DNA of 64,000 nucleotides from Chitinophagales bacterium (lineage in GTDB: Bacteria; Bacteroidota; Bacteroidia; Chitinophagales; JADIYW01): assembly GCA_023957235.1 (NCBI GenBank), contig JAMLHI010000004.1, positions 325,422-389,421 on the forward strand. Direction: 5' to 3'. Position 1 is the stretch's first letter; every line of letters starts with the position of its first letter. The notes below the pieces were generated by a model that saw only the letters and a list, made by a program, of their open reading frames with translations, was not told the origin of the DNA and did not search any database. The position numbers and the translations under genes are program-made. Below are positions 57,814 to 64,000 of this stretch, one piece after another.

Positions 57814-57821
57814 TATCTTTG
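57814..57821 (+). promoter_or_regulatory. -7 box of rpsO
   Basis: TATCTTTG, 34 nt before the rpsO ATG; the -33 element is unclear. The leader that follows (ACGAAATAATTAGACGAAA) has no obvious SD. Confidence 0.5.
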
Positions 57822-57855
57822 CACGGAAATTAATAGACGAAATAATTAGACGAAA

Positions 57856-58122
57856 ATGCTGACAGCAGAAAGAAAAAAAGAAATTTTTAAAGAATTTGGA
57901 GGTTCAGAAACAAATACAGGTTCTGTTGAATCTCAAGTAGCTATGATTACAGCACGCATTGCGTTGCTTTCAGATCATTTGAAAACACATAGAAAGGATT
58001 TTTCAACTACACGTTCTTTGTATAAATTGGTAGGACAAAGAAAAAAAATGTTGAAATATCTATCTAATACAGATATTCAACGTTATAGAGCTTTGATTGA
58101 AAAGCTTAACTTACGTAAATAA
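57856..58122 (+). CDS. rpsO: 30S ribosomal protein S15
   Basis: 88 aa with the full S15 signature: KKEIFKEFGGSETNTGSVES, ITARIALLSDHLKTHRKDFS, RSLYKLVGQRKKMLKYLSNT and DIQRYRALIEKLNLRK. It binds 16S rRNA helix 22. Followed by a terminator and then pnp, the same order as in E. coli, where S15 also represses its own translation. Confidence 0.98.
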   Translation: MLTAERKKEIFKEFGGSETNTGSVESQVAMITARIALLSDHLKTHRKDFSTTRSLYKLVGQRKKMLKYLSNTDIQRYRALIEKLNLRK

Positions 58123-58140
58123 GCCCAATGAAAAAATAAG

Positions 58141-58172
58141 AAGCGAGGACTGTAAATTAGCCTCGCTTTTTT
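58141..58172 (+). terminator. Terminator between rpsO and pnp
   Basis: Stem AAGCGAGG/CCTCGCTT with a 12-nt loop, followed by TTTT. It ends 26 nt before the pnp ATG and overlaps the extra 5' codons of the pnp frame (Met at 58171), which are rejected as coding. Confidence 0.85.
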
Positions 58173-58197
58173 GTATTATATAAAATGTAGTAATAAA

Positions 58198-60342
58198 ATG
58201 AACTTTAATATATTTTCAAAAACATTTGACATCGGGAATGGTGAAAATGTAACCATTGAGACTGGCAAATTGGCTAGACAAGCAGATGGAAGTGTTGTTG
58301 TAAAATGTGGCAATACTATGGTATTAGCTACTGTTGTAGCTGCTAAAGAGGCAAAACCTGGGCAGGGTTTCTTTCCTCTTTCAGTAGATTATCAAGAAAA
58401 ATTTGCTTCTAGTGGACGTATTCCTGGATCCTTTCAAAGAAGGGAAACTAGACTGACTGACCCTGAAATATTAGTGAGTAGATTGGTGGACAGAGCTATT
58501 CGTCCTTTGTTTCCTGAAGGATTTTTGAATGAGACTCAAATTTTAATTTCTGTTATCTCTCAAGATCCTGAAATTCCAGGTGAAAATATAGCTGGCCTTG
58601 CTGCATCCGCTGCACTTGCTGTTTCTGATATTCCATTCTTAGAACCGATTTCTGAGGTTAGAGTTTGTAAGATAGACGGTGAATATATCGTCAATCCGAA
58701 AAATTCAGATGCTTTAAGAGCGACTTTGGATATTATGTTGGGAGCTACTGAAGAGAATATCTTGATGGTAGAGGGTGAAGGCCTTGAAGTACAAGAAGAA
58801 GAATTGATTGAAGCAATTTTGGCTGGACATAAGGCTATCAAAATTCATTGTCAGATGCAACGTGCATTGACTCAAGAAATTGGAGTGGTCAAAAGAGAAT
58901 TTGTTGCTGAAAGCCTTCCTGAAGATTTAGAAAATAGAGTTGCTGCTGCTTGTGAGGCTGGAATTACCAAAGTGGCGCAGTCTGCACTAAGTAAACAAGA
59001 TAGAAAAGCGCAATTAACAGCGGTTAAAAATGCATTTTTAGATAGTCTTTCTGAAGAAGAAAAAGAGACATTTGATTATAAGTCTTTCGAAGAAATTTAT
59101 AGTAATCTTGAATGGTCCACAATCAGAAATGTTGTATTGAAGGATAGAGTGAGACTTGATGGTCGTCAGTTGGATGAGATTCGTCCACTAGCTATGGAAA
59201 TAGATTATCTTCCTTCTCCTCATGGCTCTTCTTTATTTACTAGAGGTGAAACGCAATCTTTGACGACAGTGACTCTTGGCTCTAAGCAAGATGAGCAGTT
59301 GGTAGATAAAGCTGCAGGTGTTGAATATAAAAAATTTATGTTGCATTATAATTTCCCTCCTTTTTGTACTGGCGAAGTGAAACCACAACGTGGTCCATCA
59401 AGAAGAGAAGTAGGTCACGCCAATCTTGCATGGAGATCTTTGAAAAATATGTTGCCTCCTAATGGAGAGAATCCTTATACTATCAGAGTTGTTTCAGATA
59501 TCTTAGAGTCTAATGGTTCTTCTTCTATGGCAACTGTTTGTGCTGGTTCATTAGCATTGATGGATGCAGGGCTTCAAGTGAAAAAGCATGTTTCCGGTAT
59601 TGCAATGGGGATGATTTCCAAAGGTAGTGATTATGCGATTTTGTCTGACATCTTGGGTGATGAAGATCATTTAGGCGATATGGACTTTAAGGTGACAGGT
59701 ACTAGAGAAGGTATCACTGGTTGTCAAATGGATATCAAAGTTGATGGGCTTTCTATGGATGTATTGCGTGAAGCATTAGAGCAAGCTAAGCGTGGTAGAA
59801 TGCATATCCTCAATCATATGTATGCTTGTATTGATGCTCCTAGACCTGAATTGAAACCTCATACACCTAGAGCACATGTAATGGAAATTCCTAAAGAATT
59901 TATTGGAGCTGTAATTGGCCCTGGTGGAAAAATAATTCAAGGTATGCAGGAAGAAACCAATACAGAGATTACGATAGAAGAAATCAAAGAATTGGGCATT
60001 GGTCGCATCATTATATTGTCTAATAATAAAGACAATATGGAAAAGGCTATCAGAAAAATTAAAGGGATAGTTGCAGTGCCAGAGGTTGGTGAAGTATATG
60101 ATGCAGAGGTGAAAAGTATTGTTGCTTTTGGTGCTTTTGTAGAATTTATGCCAGGAAAACAAGGTTTATTGCATATTTCGGAAATATCTCATTCTAGATT
60201 AGAAACAATGGAAGGAGTGTTGAAAGAAGGTCAGCAAATACAGGTGAAATTAATAGGTACAGATCCTAAAACTGGTAAGTTTAAACTTAGCCATAAAGTG
60301 CTAATTCCAAAACCAGAAAGAAAAAAACCAGAAGGAGAATAG
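58198..60342 (+). CDS. pnp: Polyribonucleotide nucleotidyltransferase (PNPase)
   Basis: About 714 aa from ATG 58198. Two RNase PH domains (GGLARQ-like N-domain with RIPGSFQRRETRLTDPEILV and RLVDRAIRPLFPEGF; second domain with RGETQSLTTVTLGS, GPSRREVGHANLAWRSL and MDFKVTGTREGITGCQMDIK), then KH (AVIGPGGKIIQGMQEETNTE) and S1 (VYDAEVKSIVAFGAFVEFMP). 3'-5' phosphorolytic exonuclease and part of the RNA degradosome. Confidence 0.98.
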   Translation: MNFNIFSKTFDIGNGENVTIETGKLARQADGSVVVKCGNTMVLATVVAAKEAKPGQGFFPLSVDYQEKFASSGRIPGSFQRRETRLTDPEILVSRLVDRAIRPLFPEGFLNETQILISVISQDPEIPGENIAGLAASAALAVSDIPFLEPISEVRVCKIDGEYIVNPKNSDALRATLDIMLGATEENILMVEGEGLEVQEEELIEAILAGHKAIKIHCQMQRALTQEIGVVKREFVAESLPEDLENRVAAACEAGITKVAQSALSKQDRKAQLTAVKNAFLDSLSEEEKETFDYKSFEEIYSNLEWSTIRNVVLKDRVRLDGRQLDEIRPLAMEIDYLPSPHGSSLFTRGETQSLTTVTLGSKQDEQLVDKAAGVEYKKFMLHYNFPPFCTGEVKPQRGPSRREVGHANLAWRSLKNMLPPNGENPYTIRVVSDILESNGSSSMATVCAGSLALMDAGLQVKKHVSGIAMGMISKGSDYAILSDILGDEDHLGDMDFKVTGTREGITGCQMDIKVDGLSMDVLREALEQAKRGRMHILNHMYACIDAPRPELKPHTPRAHVMEIPKEFIGAVIGPGGKIIQGMQEETNTEITIEEIKELGIGRIIILSNNKDNMEKAIRKIKGIVAVPEVGEVYDAEVKSIVAFGAFVEFMPGKQGLLHISEISHSRLETMEGVLKEGQQIQVKLIGTDPKTGKFKLSHKVLIPKPERKKPEGE

Positions 60343-60368
60343 TCTTTTTAGAAGAATAAATAAAAATG

Positions 60369-60395
60369 AAAGGTTGTCAATTGACAACCTTTTTT
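60369..60395 (+). terminator. Bidirectional terminator between pnp and NRDE gene
   Basis: Perfect 24-bp palindrome AAAGGTTGTCAA/TTGACAACCTTT with T-run on the plus strand and A-run (ATAAAAATG) that gives a T-rich run on the minus strand. It serves both convergent genes. Confidence 0.9.
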
Positions 60396-61140
60396 ATTGG
60401 ATTTGATATTGGACTACGGTTTTTAATAAAGTATCTTTTTCAAGAATATTCATTTTGCCCTGTGCATCTTGACTAATGATAGTATGTACTCTAGTTCCAT
60501 AAATTGGAGAATGAATACAGATAGGAGATAAAATTTTTTCCATCTCTATTCCTACTCCAGTATGAGGTAAATCTTCAACGGGATACTGTGATGGATTTTC
60601 TAAAACATTCAAAAAATCTTCTATATTCAATGCGTTTCTCTGAATAAGTGATTGAAGAGAAGTTTTTATCTTCACTACTTTAGGCCATGGGGTATCCAAG
60701 AAAGCATTACTAAGTCCATACAAACCAGATGCTAATTTTTGAATTTCTTTGGAAATATTGGAATAATAATAGGTGTCTTTCCCATTATGATAGATGAGGT
60801 TGAAACCATTCATTTTATTCCAGTAGCTTTGTTGCGAAGTAGCATACTCTTCAAAATTAGATGAAGCATAATTCAATACATTGATTGGGATAGCACCTCT
60901 GCTAGGAGAATCTAGTCGCATTGATTTGGGGTCTCTATAATTAGTCACTAAGGCAAAATGCTTCTGAGCATTTATTGCTATCCAGGTTCCTCCACCTTGT
61001 AGATCTTTTCCTGCAAGTATTTGATTGCCTTCCCACCAGTGCATGGATAGTGCTTTCCTATTGTAAAATTCATCTCTATTAGCAAGAAGAACAATTGGAT
61101 ATTGTTGGCTCTGACGAATGGCTAATACAATTAAACACAT
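60394..61140 (-). CDS. NRDE/TANGO2 family protein
   Basis: About 248 aa from ATG 61140 (MCLIVLAIRQ...); a TTG 9 nt earlier is unnecessary. The NRDE signature is ANRDEFYNRKALSMHWWEGN, then GKDLQGGGTWIAINAQ, ALVTNYRDP, RGAIPINVL and the late THTIISQ-like segment. The N-terminal cysteine (Cys2) is the conserved position. Members include human TANGO2 and bacterial homologues proposed to help heme handling; substrate here unknown. Its stop sits in the pnp terminator. Confidence 0.9.
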   Translation of the reverse strand: MCLIVLAIRQSQQYPIVLLANRDEFYNRKALSMHWWEGNQILAGKDLQGGGTWIAINAQKHFALVTNYRDPKSMRLDSPSRGAIPINVLNYASSNFEEYATSQQSYWNKMNGFNLIYHNGKDTYYYSNISKEIQKLASGLYGLSNAFLDTPWPKVVKIKTSLQSLIQRNALNIEDFLNVLENPSQYPVEDLPHTGVGIEMEKILSPICIHSPIYGTRVHTIISQDAQGKMNILEKDTLLKTVVQYQIQ

Positions 61141-61303
61141 GGTATCCAAGATAAATTTTAATCAACATATTTCAAATATTATAGGGTTAAAATCAAATAT
61201 TAGTTATTGAAATTTTAAAACTATTAAGGAATAAATCGCCTTTGATCACTGCCAAATTTATTATCAGATGCTAATATTTCTATTTATTGTTTGGAATATA
61301 AAT

Positions 61304-61323
61304 TTACAATGCATACATTGTAA
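61304..61323 (+). promoter_or_regulatory. 20-bp palindromic operator upstream of PF10118 copy A
   Basis: TTACAATG-CATA-CATTGTAA, perfect 8-4-8 inverted repeat, ending 39 nt before the ATG. A TTTG at 61290-61293 stands 20 nt before TACATTGT (61314-61321), so the palindrome covers the putative -7 element. A 17/20 identical sequence lies at the same relative place before copy B. Confidence 0.65.
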
Positions 61324-61362
61324 GCTAAGAATTGCTATTTTTAATATAAGTAAAAGGTCAAA

Positions 61363-62226
61363 ATGAATGCTTTTAAGAGTAATATAAAAGTTAGAAATGT
61401 AAAGTTTGAATTTAGTGATGTACCGAAGCATTGGATTTTAAACAATCCTTTTGCTACTCATTTTGTCAATAGTATGCATGTTGTATTCCCAGAGGGGGAA
61501 AAGTTTTTTGTCCGCAGTGTTAAGAGATTTGAAAAGGAAGTTAAAGATCAACAATTAAAAAGTGATATTAAAGGATTTTGTGGACAAGAAGGAATACATG
61601 CTCGTGAACATCAAAGGTTTTGGGATGTAATGAATGAGCAAGGATTGAATCCAGAAAAATTTGCTCGCTTTTTGAATACCTATATGTTTAAGAAAAAGTA
61701 TAGTGTTGAAGGATTAATTGTCAATAGCCTTAATCAAATTGCTCCTCGACTTGGAGATAAAATGGCATTGTCTATTACGACAGGATTAGAACATTATACA
61801 GCAATTATAGCAAAAGCAGTTTTTGAAGAACCTATTTTATCAAATAAAAATATTGCCCCTCAGTTATTAGAACTGTTGCACTGGCATGCTTGTGAAGAAA
61901 TTGAACATAAAGCTGTATGTTTTGATGTGTTAAAAGAAATTGATGATGATTATATATTAAGGGTGACTGGAATGTTGATTGCATCTTTATTATTGTTTGG
62001 AAATCTAGGTATTGGAACAGCATATTTTCTTTGGAATGATAAAGACTTAAATAGAGATAAGCTAAAGGGACAAGCCTCAGAATTCAAAAACTCTATTCTT
62101 CTTAATAAAATAGGAAGAGGTTTTACAGAAAATTTGAAAAAATACTTTGATAGAAATTTTCATCCTAATGATATAGATGAAACTGAAATTGTTAGAAGAT
62201 TTTTTTCAGATAAATCTTATGCATAA
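61363..62226 (+). CDS. PF10118 'metal-dependent hydrolase' family protein, copy A
   Basis: 287 aa, cytoplasmic start then one hydrophobic segment (about 205-222, LIASLLLFGNLGIGTAYFLW). Family core: VRNVKFEFSDVPKHWILNNP, FCGQEGIHAREHQRFWDVMN, GLEHYTAIIAKAVFEE and WHACEEIEHKAVCFDVLKEI, then FDRNFHPND. The spaced ExxH pairs (QEGIH, EEIEH) with an intervening GLEH look like a carboxylate-bridged di-iron site in a helix bundle; the family name hydrolase is a database label without tested activity as far as I know. First of three tandem paralogues. Confidence 0.85.
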   Translation: MNAFKSNIKVRNVKFEFSDVPKHWILNNPFATHFVNSMHVVFPEGEKFFVRSVKRFEKEVKDQQLKSDIKGFCGQEGIHAREHQRFWDVMNEQGLNPEKFARFLNTYMFKKKYSVEGLIVNSLNQIAPRLGDKMALSITTGLEHYTAIIAKAVFEEPILSNKNIAPQLLELLHWHACEEIEHKAVCFDVLKEIDDDYILRVTGMLIASLLLFGNLGIGTAYFLWNDKDLNRDKLKGQASEFKNSILLNKIGRGFTENLKKYFDRNFHPNDIDETEIVRRFFSDKSYA

Positions 62227-62239
62227 TAGAAATTGAATC

Positions 62240-62257
62240 ATCATTATTAATAATGAT
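62240..62257 (+). repeat. 18-bp perfect palindrome between copies A and B
   Basis: ATCATTATT/AATAATGAT, 13 nt past the stop of copy A and 16 nt before the copy B operator. No T-run follows, so it is more likely a protein-binding or structural site than a terminator. Confidence 0.4.
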
Positions 62258-62273
62258 TTATATAAACTTAATA

Positions 62274-62293
62274 TTGCAATGCATGCATAGTAA
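62274..62293 (+). promoter_or_regulatory. 20-bp operator upstream of PF10118 copy B
   Basis: TTGCAATGCATGCATAGTAA, 17 of 20 positions identical to the copy A operator and ending 42 nt before the ATG. The central part ATGCATGCAT is itself palindromic. TAATATTG at 62269-62276 overlaps as a one-mismatch -7 box. Confidence 0.6.
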
Positions 62294-62335
62294 ATAAATA
62301 ATAAGTAAATTTAGATTAAACTAAACTATTTAAAT

Positions 62336-63241
62336 ATGGCAACGTCAACAAAAAAAGCAACCACAAACGCTTCTGTTGGTCAAAACGAAAAGGAGACTAA
62401 AAAGTATGACCATGAAGAAGTGAAAGTGAGAAGAGTGAATTTTTCTTTTGATAAAGAAACTCCTCGTTTTTACTACAAAAACAATCCATTTAGCACGCAT
62501 TTTATTAATACTCTTCATATTCTTTTTCCTACTGGAGAACGTTTTTTTGTAAATGCAACATTAAAACATCAGAAAGCTATAAAAGATGAAAAGTTGAAAA
62601 AGCAAGTCAGGAATTTTTGTGGTCAAGAAGGCATTCATTCATCAATGCATGAAAGATTTTGGAATATATTGAAGAGTGGAGGTTATAATTTTCAGGGATA
62701 TGAAGATCATATAGACTTTTTATTACATAAAATTGTTACTAAGATTGAAATAGAAGGTACTAAGATTAATAATATCGACTTGGTGGCTACTGTGTGCTTA
62801 GAGCATTTTACCGCTTTATTTGGTCATGCCATCTTCCAGCATATTGATGTGACACCAGAAGCCGCTCCAGAAGATATAGCTGAGTTGTTCCAATGGCATG
62901 CTGCTGAAGAAATTGAGCATAAGCATGTTGCTTTTGATGTTCTTAATCTTGTTGATAAAGATGCATATATTAAGAAAATTGCACTAATGCCTATTGTGAC
63001 TGCTGTTTTATATTTCTATTTGGGCATTGGTACAACTATTTTAATGTATCAAGATAGAAAAAGATTAGAGTTGACTAAGTTACCTAAGCAGTTCTATGAA
63101 TTTGCAACTGGCCTATTTACAGAATTACATGGTGATATGGTGAGCGATTTCTTTAAATTCTTCAAACGTGATTTTCACCCTTCTGATGTGAATGATTATT
63201 ATTTGGCTGAAGAATTTTTTAAAGATAAAGCATACGCATAA
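62336..63241 (+). CDS. PF10118 'metal-dependent hydrolase' family protein, copy B
   Basis: 301 aa with an extra 35-residue polar, lysine-rich N-terminus (ATSTKKATTNASVGQNEKET) not present in copies A and C. Core motifs match: FCGQEGIHSSMHERFWNILK, CLEHFTALFGHAIF and WHAAEEIEHKHVAFDVLNLV, hydrophobic segment MPIVTAVLYFYLGIGTTILM, FKRDFHPSDV. It is the most divergent of the three (lacks the RLGDKM segment before the GLEH-equivalent). A large terminator hairpin follows its stop. Confidence 0.85.
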   Translation: MATSTKKATTNASVGQNEKETKKYDHEEVKVRRVNFSFDKETPRFYYKNNPFSTHFINTLHILFPTGERFFVNATLKHQKAIKDEKLKKQVRNFCGQEGIHSSMHERFWNILKSGGYNFQGYEDHIDFLLHKIVTKIEIEGTKINNIDLVATVCLEHFTALFGHAIFQHIDVTPEAAPEDIAELFQWHAAEEIEHKHVAFDVLNLVDKDAYIKKIALMPIVTAVLYFYLGIGTTILMYQDRKRLELTKLPKQFYEFATGLFTELHGDMVSDFFKFFKRDFHPSDVNDYYLAEEFFKDKAYA

Positions 63242-63270
63242 TAGTTTTTTAAATAAATATTTAAGCAATG

Positions 63271-63329
63271 TAGCTAAGTAGAGAAATGATATTAAAATTA
63301 ATATTTTTCTTGACTTAGCTATTTTTTTT
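63271..63329 (+). terminator. Large hairpin terminator after copy B
   Basis: Imperfect 16-bp stem (63271-63286 TAGCTAAGTAGAGAAA with 63306-63321) and a 19-nt AT-rich loop, followed by eight T. It separates copy B from copy C; the copy C ATG is only 20 nt beyond. Confidence 0.7.
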
Positions 63330-63348
63330 GCACTTTAAACCTATTCTC

Positions 63349-64000
63349 ATGAAAAACAATAATGAAATAAAAGTTAGGAATATTACCTTTTCGTTTGATA
63401 AGGTTCCTAAACATTGGGTATTGGATAATCCTATTATGACTCATTTTTCCAATAGTATGCATATTGTTTTTCCGAGTGGAGAAAAGTTTTTTATTCGAAG
63501 TGTTAGAAAATTTGCTAAAGAGATAAAAGATAATAAGCTATCAAAAGATATTAAAGGATTTTGTGGTCAGGAAGGAATCCATTCAAGAGAGCATGAACGT
63601 TTTTGGGATATCATGGAAGACCAAGGTCTGAATCCTGGTAGGTTTGAAAAATTTCTCAATAAAGTGGCTTTTTCAGGAAAGTTGAGTATGGAAAATGTTC
63701 TGGTGAAAGGCCTCAATAAGTTATCACCTAGATTAGGAGATAAAATGTCTCTTTCTGTGACAGCTGGATTAGAACATTATACAGCAATTTTGGCCAATGC
63801 ATTATTTAATGAGCCTTTTTCTATTAATGATAAAATTGCTCCACAGATGTTGGAATTGATGTTTTGGCATGCGTCAGAAGAGATTGAGCATAAAGCGGTG
63901 TGTTTTGATGTATTAAGAGAAGTAGATGATAGTTATATTTTGAGAATATCTGGTTATAGTATAGCGTCTGTAGTACTATGGTTGTTTTTGGGTGTAGGAC
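63349..64000 (+). CDS. PF10118 family protein, copy C (cut by right edge)
   Basis: At least 217 codons, open to the window end. The N-terminus MKNNNEIKVRNITFSFDKVP is very like copy A, with HWVLDNPIMTHFSNSMHIVF, FCGQEGIHSREHERFWDIME, LGDKMSLSVTAGLEHYTAIL and WHASEEIEHKAVCFDVLREV. The hydrophobic segment has just begun (GYSIASVVLWLFLGVG) when the window ends. Copies A and C share RLGDKM..S.T.GLEHYTAI and are clearly closer to each other than to B. The -33/-7 signal before it is weak. Confidence 0.9.
   Translation, partial: MKNNNEIKVRNITFSFDKVPKHWVLDNPIMTHFSNSMHIVFPSGEKFFIRSVRKFAKEIKDNKLSKDIKGFCGQEGIHSREHERFWDIMEDQGLNPGRFEKFLNKVAFSGKLSMENVLVKGLNKLSPRLGDKMSLSVTAGLEHYTAILANALFNEPFSINDKIAPQMLELMFWHASEEIEHKAVCFDVLREVDDSYILRISGYSIASVVLWLFLGVG

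Noticed and set aside
59776-60162. 128-aa minus-strand frame inside pnp
   Set aside because: Shadow of pnp: the product is a Phe/His/Asn-rich string without a family and the sense strand encodes the conserved KH region.

Overview
The window is a gene-dense, low-GC (about one third G+C by eye) stretch of chromosome from a member of the phylum Bacteroidota. Three things point there. Two secreted enzymes end in type IX secretion (Por) sorting domains. Many genes are preceded by the Bacteroidota-type promoter (TTTG, about 20 nt, TAnnTTTG) rather than a sigma70 -35/-10 pair. Several gene neighbourhoods are typical of the phylum: bamD-rpoZ-coaBC-DUF4835, ftsK-lolA, fur-purA and rpsO-pnp. The order or family cannot be fixed from this window. 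I see no tRNA, rRNA, CRISPR array, IS element or prophage gene.

Layout. 1-4.7 kb: 5' part of a GNAT acetyltransferase that runs off the left edge, a lipoprotein glycerophosphodiesterase, an FkbM methyltransferase, an FKBP lipoprotein and three small uncharacterised proteins. 4.9-9.1 kb: the large methylmalonyl-CoA mutase subunit and a secreted FG-GAP/UnbV protein. 9.2-13.2 kb: a LEA-like Lys/Ala/Glu/Thr protein, a small helical protein and Lon. 13.4-19.9 kb: Ogt-type alkyltransferase, PdxH, DUF2461, RpiB, a flavodoxin-like protein, LolA and FtsK. 20-29.4 kb: thiolase, LepA, the bamD-rpoZ-coaBC-DUF4835 operon, and a sigma54 response regulator with a secreted partner. 29.5-37.7 kb: ClpC, STAS protein + RNase Z, a T9SS-exported purple-acid-phosphatase-like protein, and an SDR + aldehyde dehydrogenase pair. 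37.7-48.7 kb, almost all minus strand: pabB, purA, fur, DUF2490, an Rrf2 regulator, a degenerate arginase-fold protein, a four-gene operon (cca, miaA, a YfcE-like phosphodiesterase, PAS-LytTR regulator) and mannose-1-phosphate guanylyltransferase. 48.8-61.1 kb: RecQ, a second T9SS-exported phosphoesterase, DUF6134, a possible broken small gene, an old-yellow-enzyme oxidoreductase, IlvD, a GT9 glycosyltransferase, rpsO, pnp and an NRDE/TANGO2 protein. 61.3-64 kb: three tandem PF10118 paralogues, the last cut by the right edge.

Most of the content is housekeeping. The best leads are: (1) the PF10118 triplet, where near-identical 20-bp imperfect palindromes sit about 40 nt upstream of the first two start codons and the conserved residues look like a carboxylate di-iron site; (2) promoters whose -7 box ends 4-10 nt before the start codon (rpiB, flavodoxin-like gene, lepA, bamD, FKBP), implying leaderless or nearly leaderless mRNAs; (3) an arginase-fold protein that has lost nearly all Mn ligands; (4) two helical stress-like proteins next to lon, each with its own promoter and terminator; (5) a small frameshifted secreted-peptide gene that still seems to have its terminator. 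Several start codons were moved using promoters, terminators or family length, as explained in the entries.
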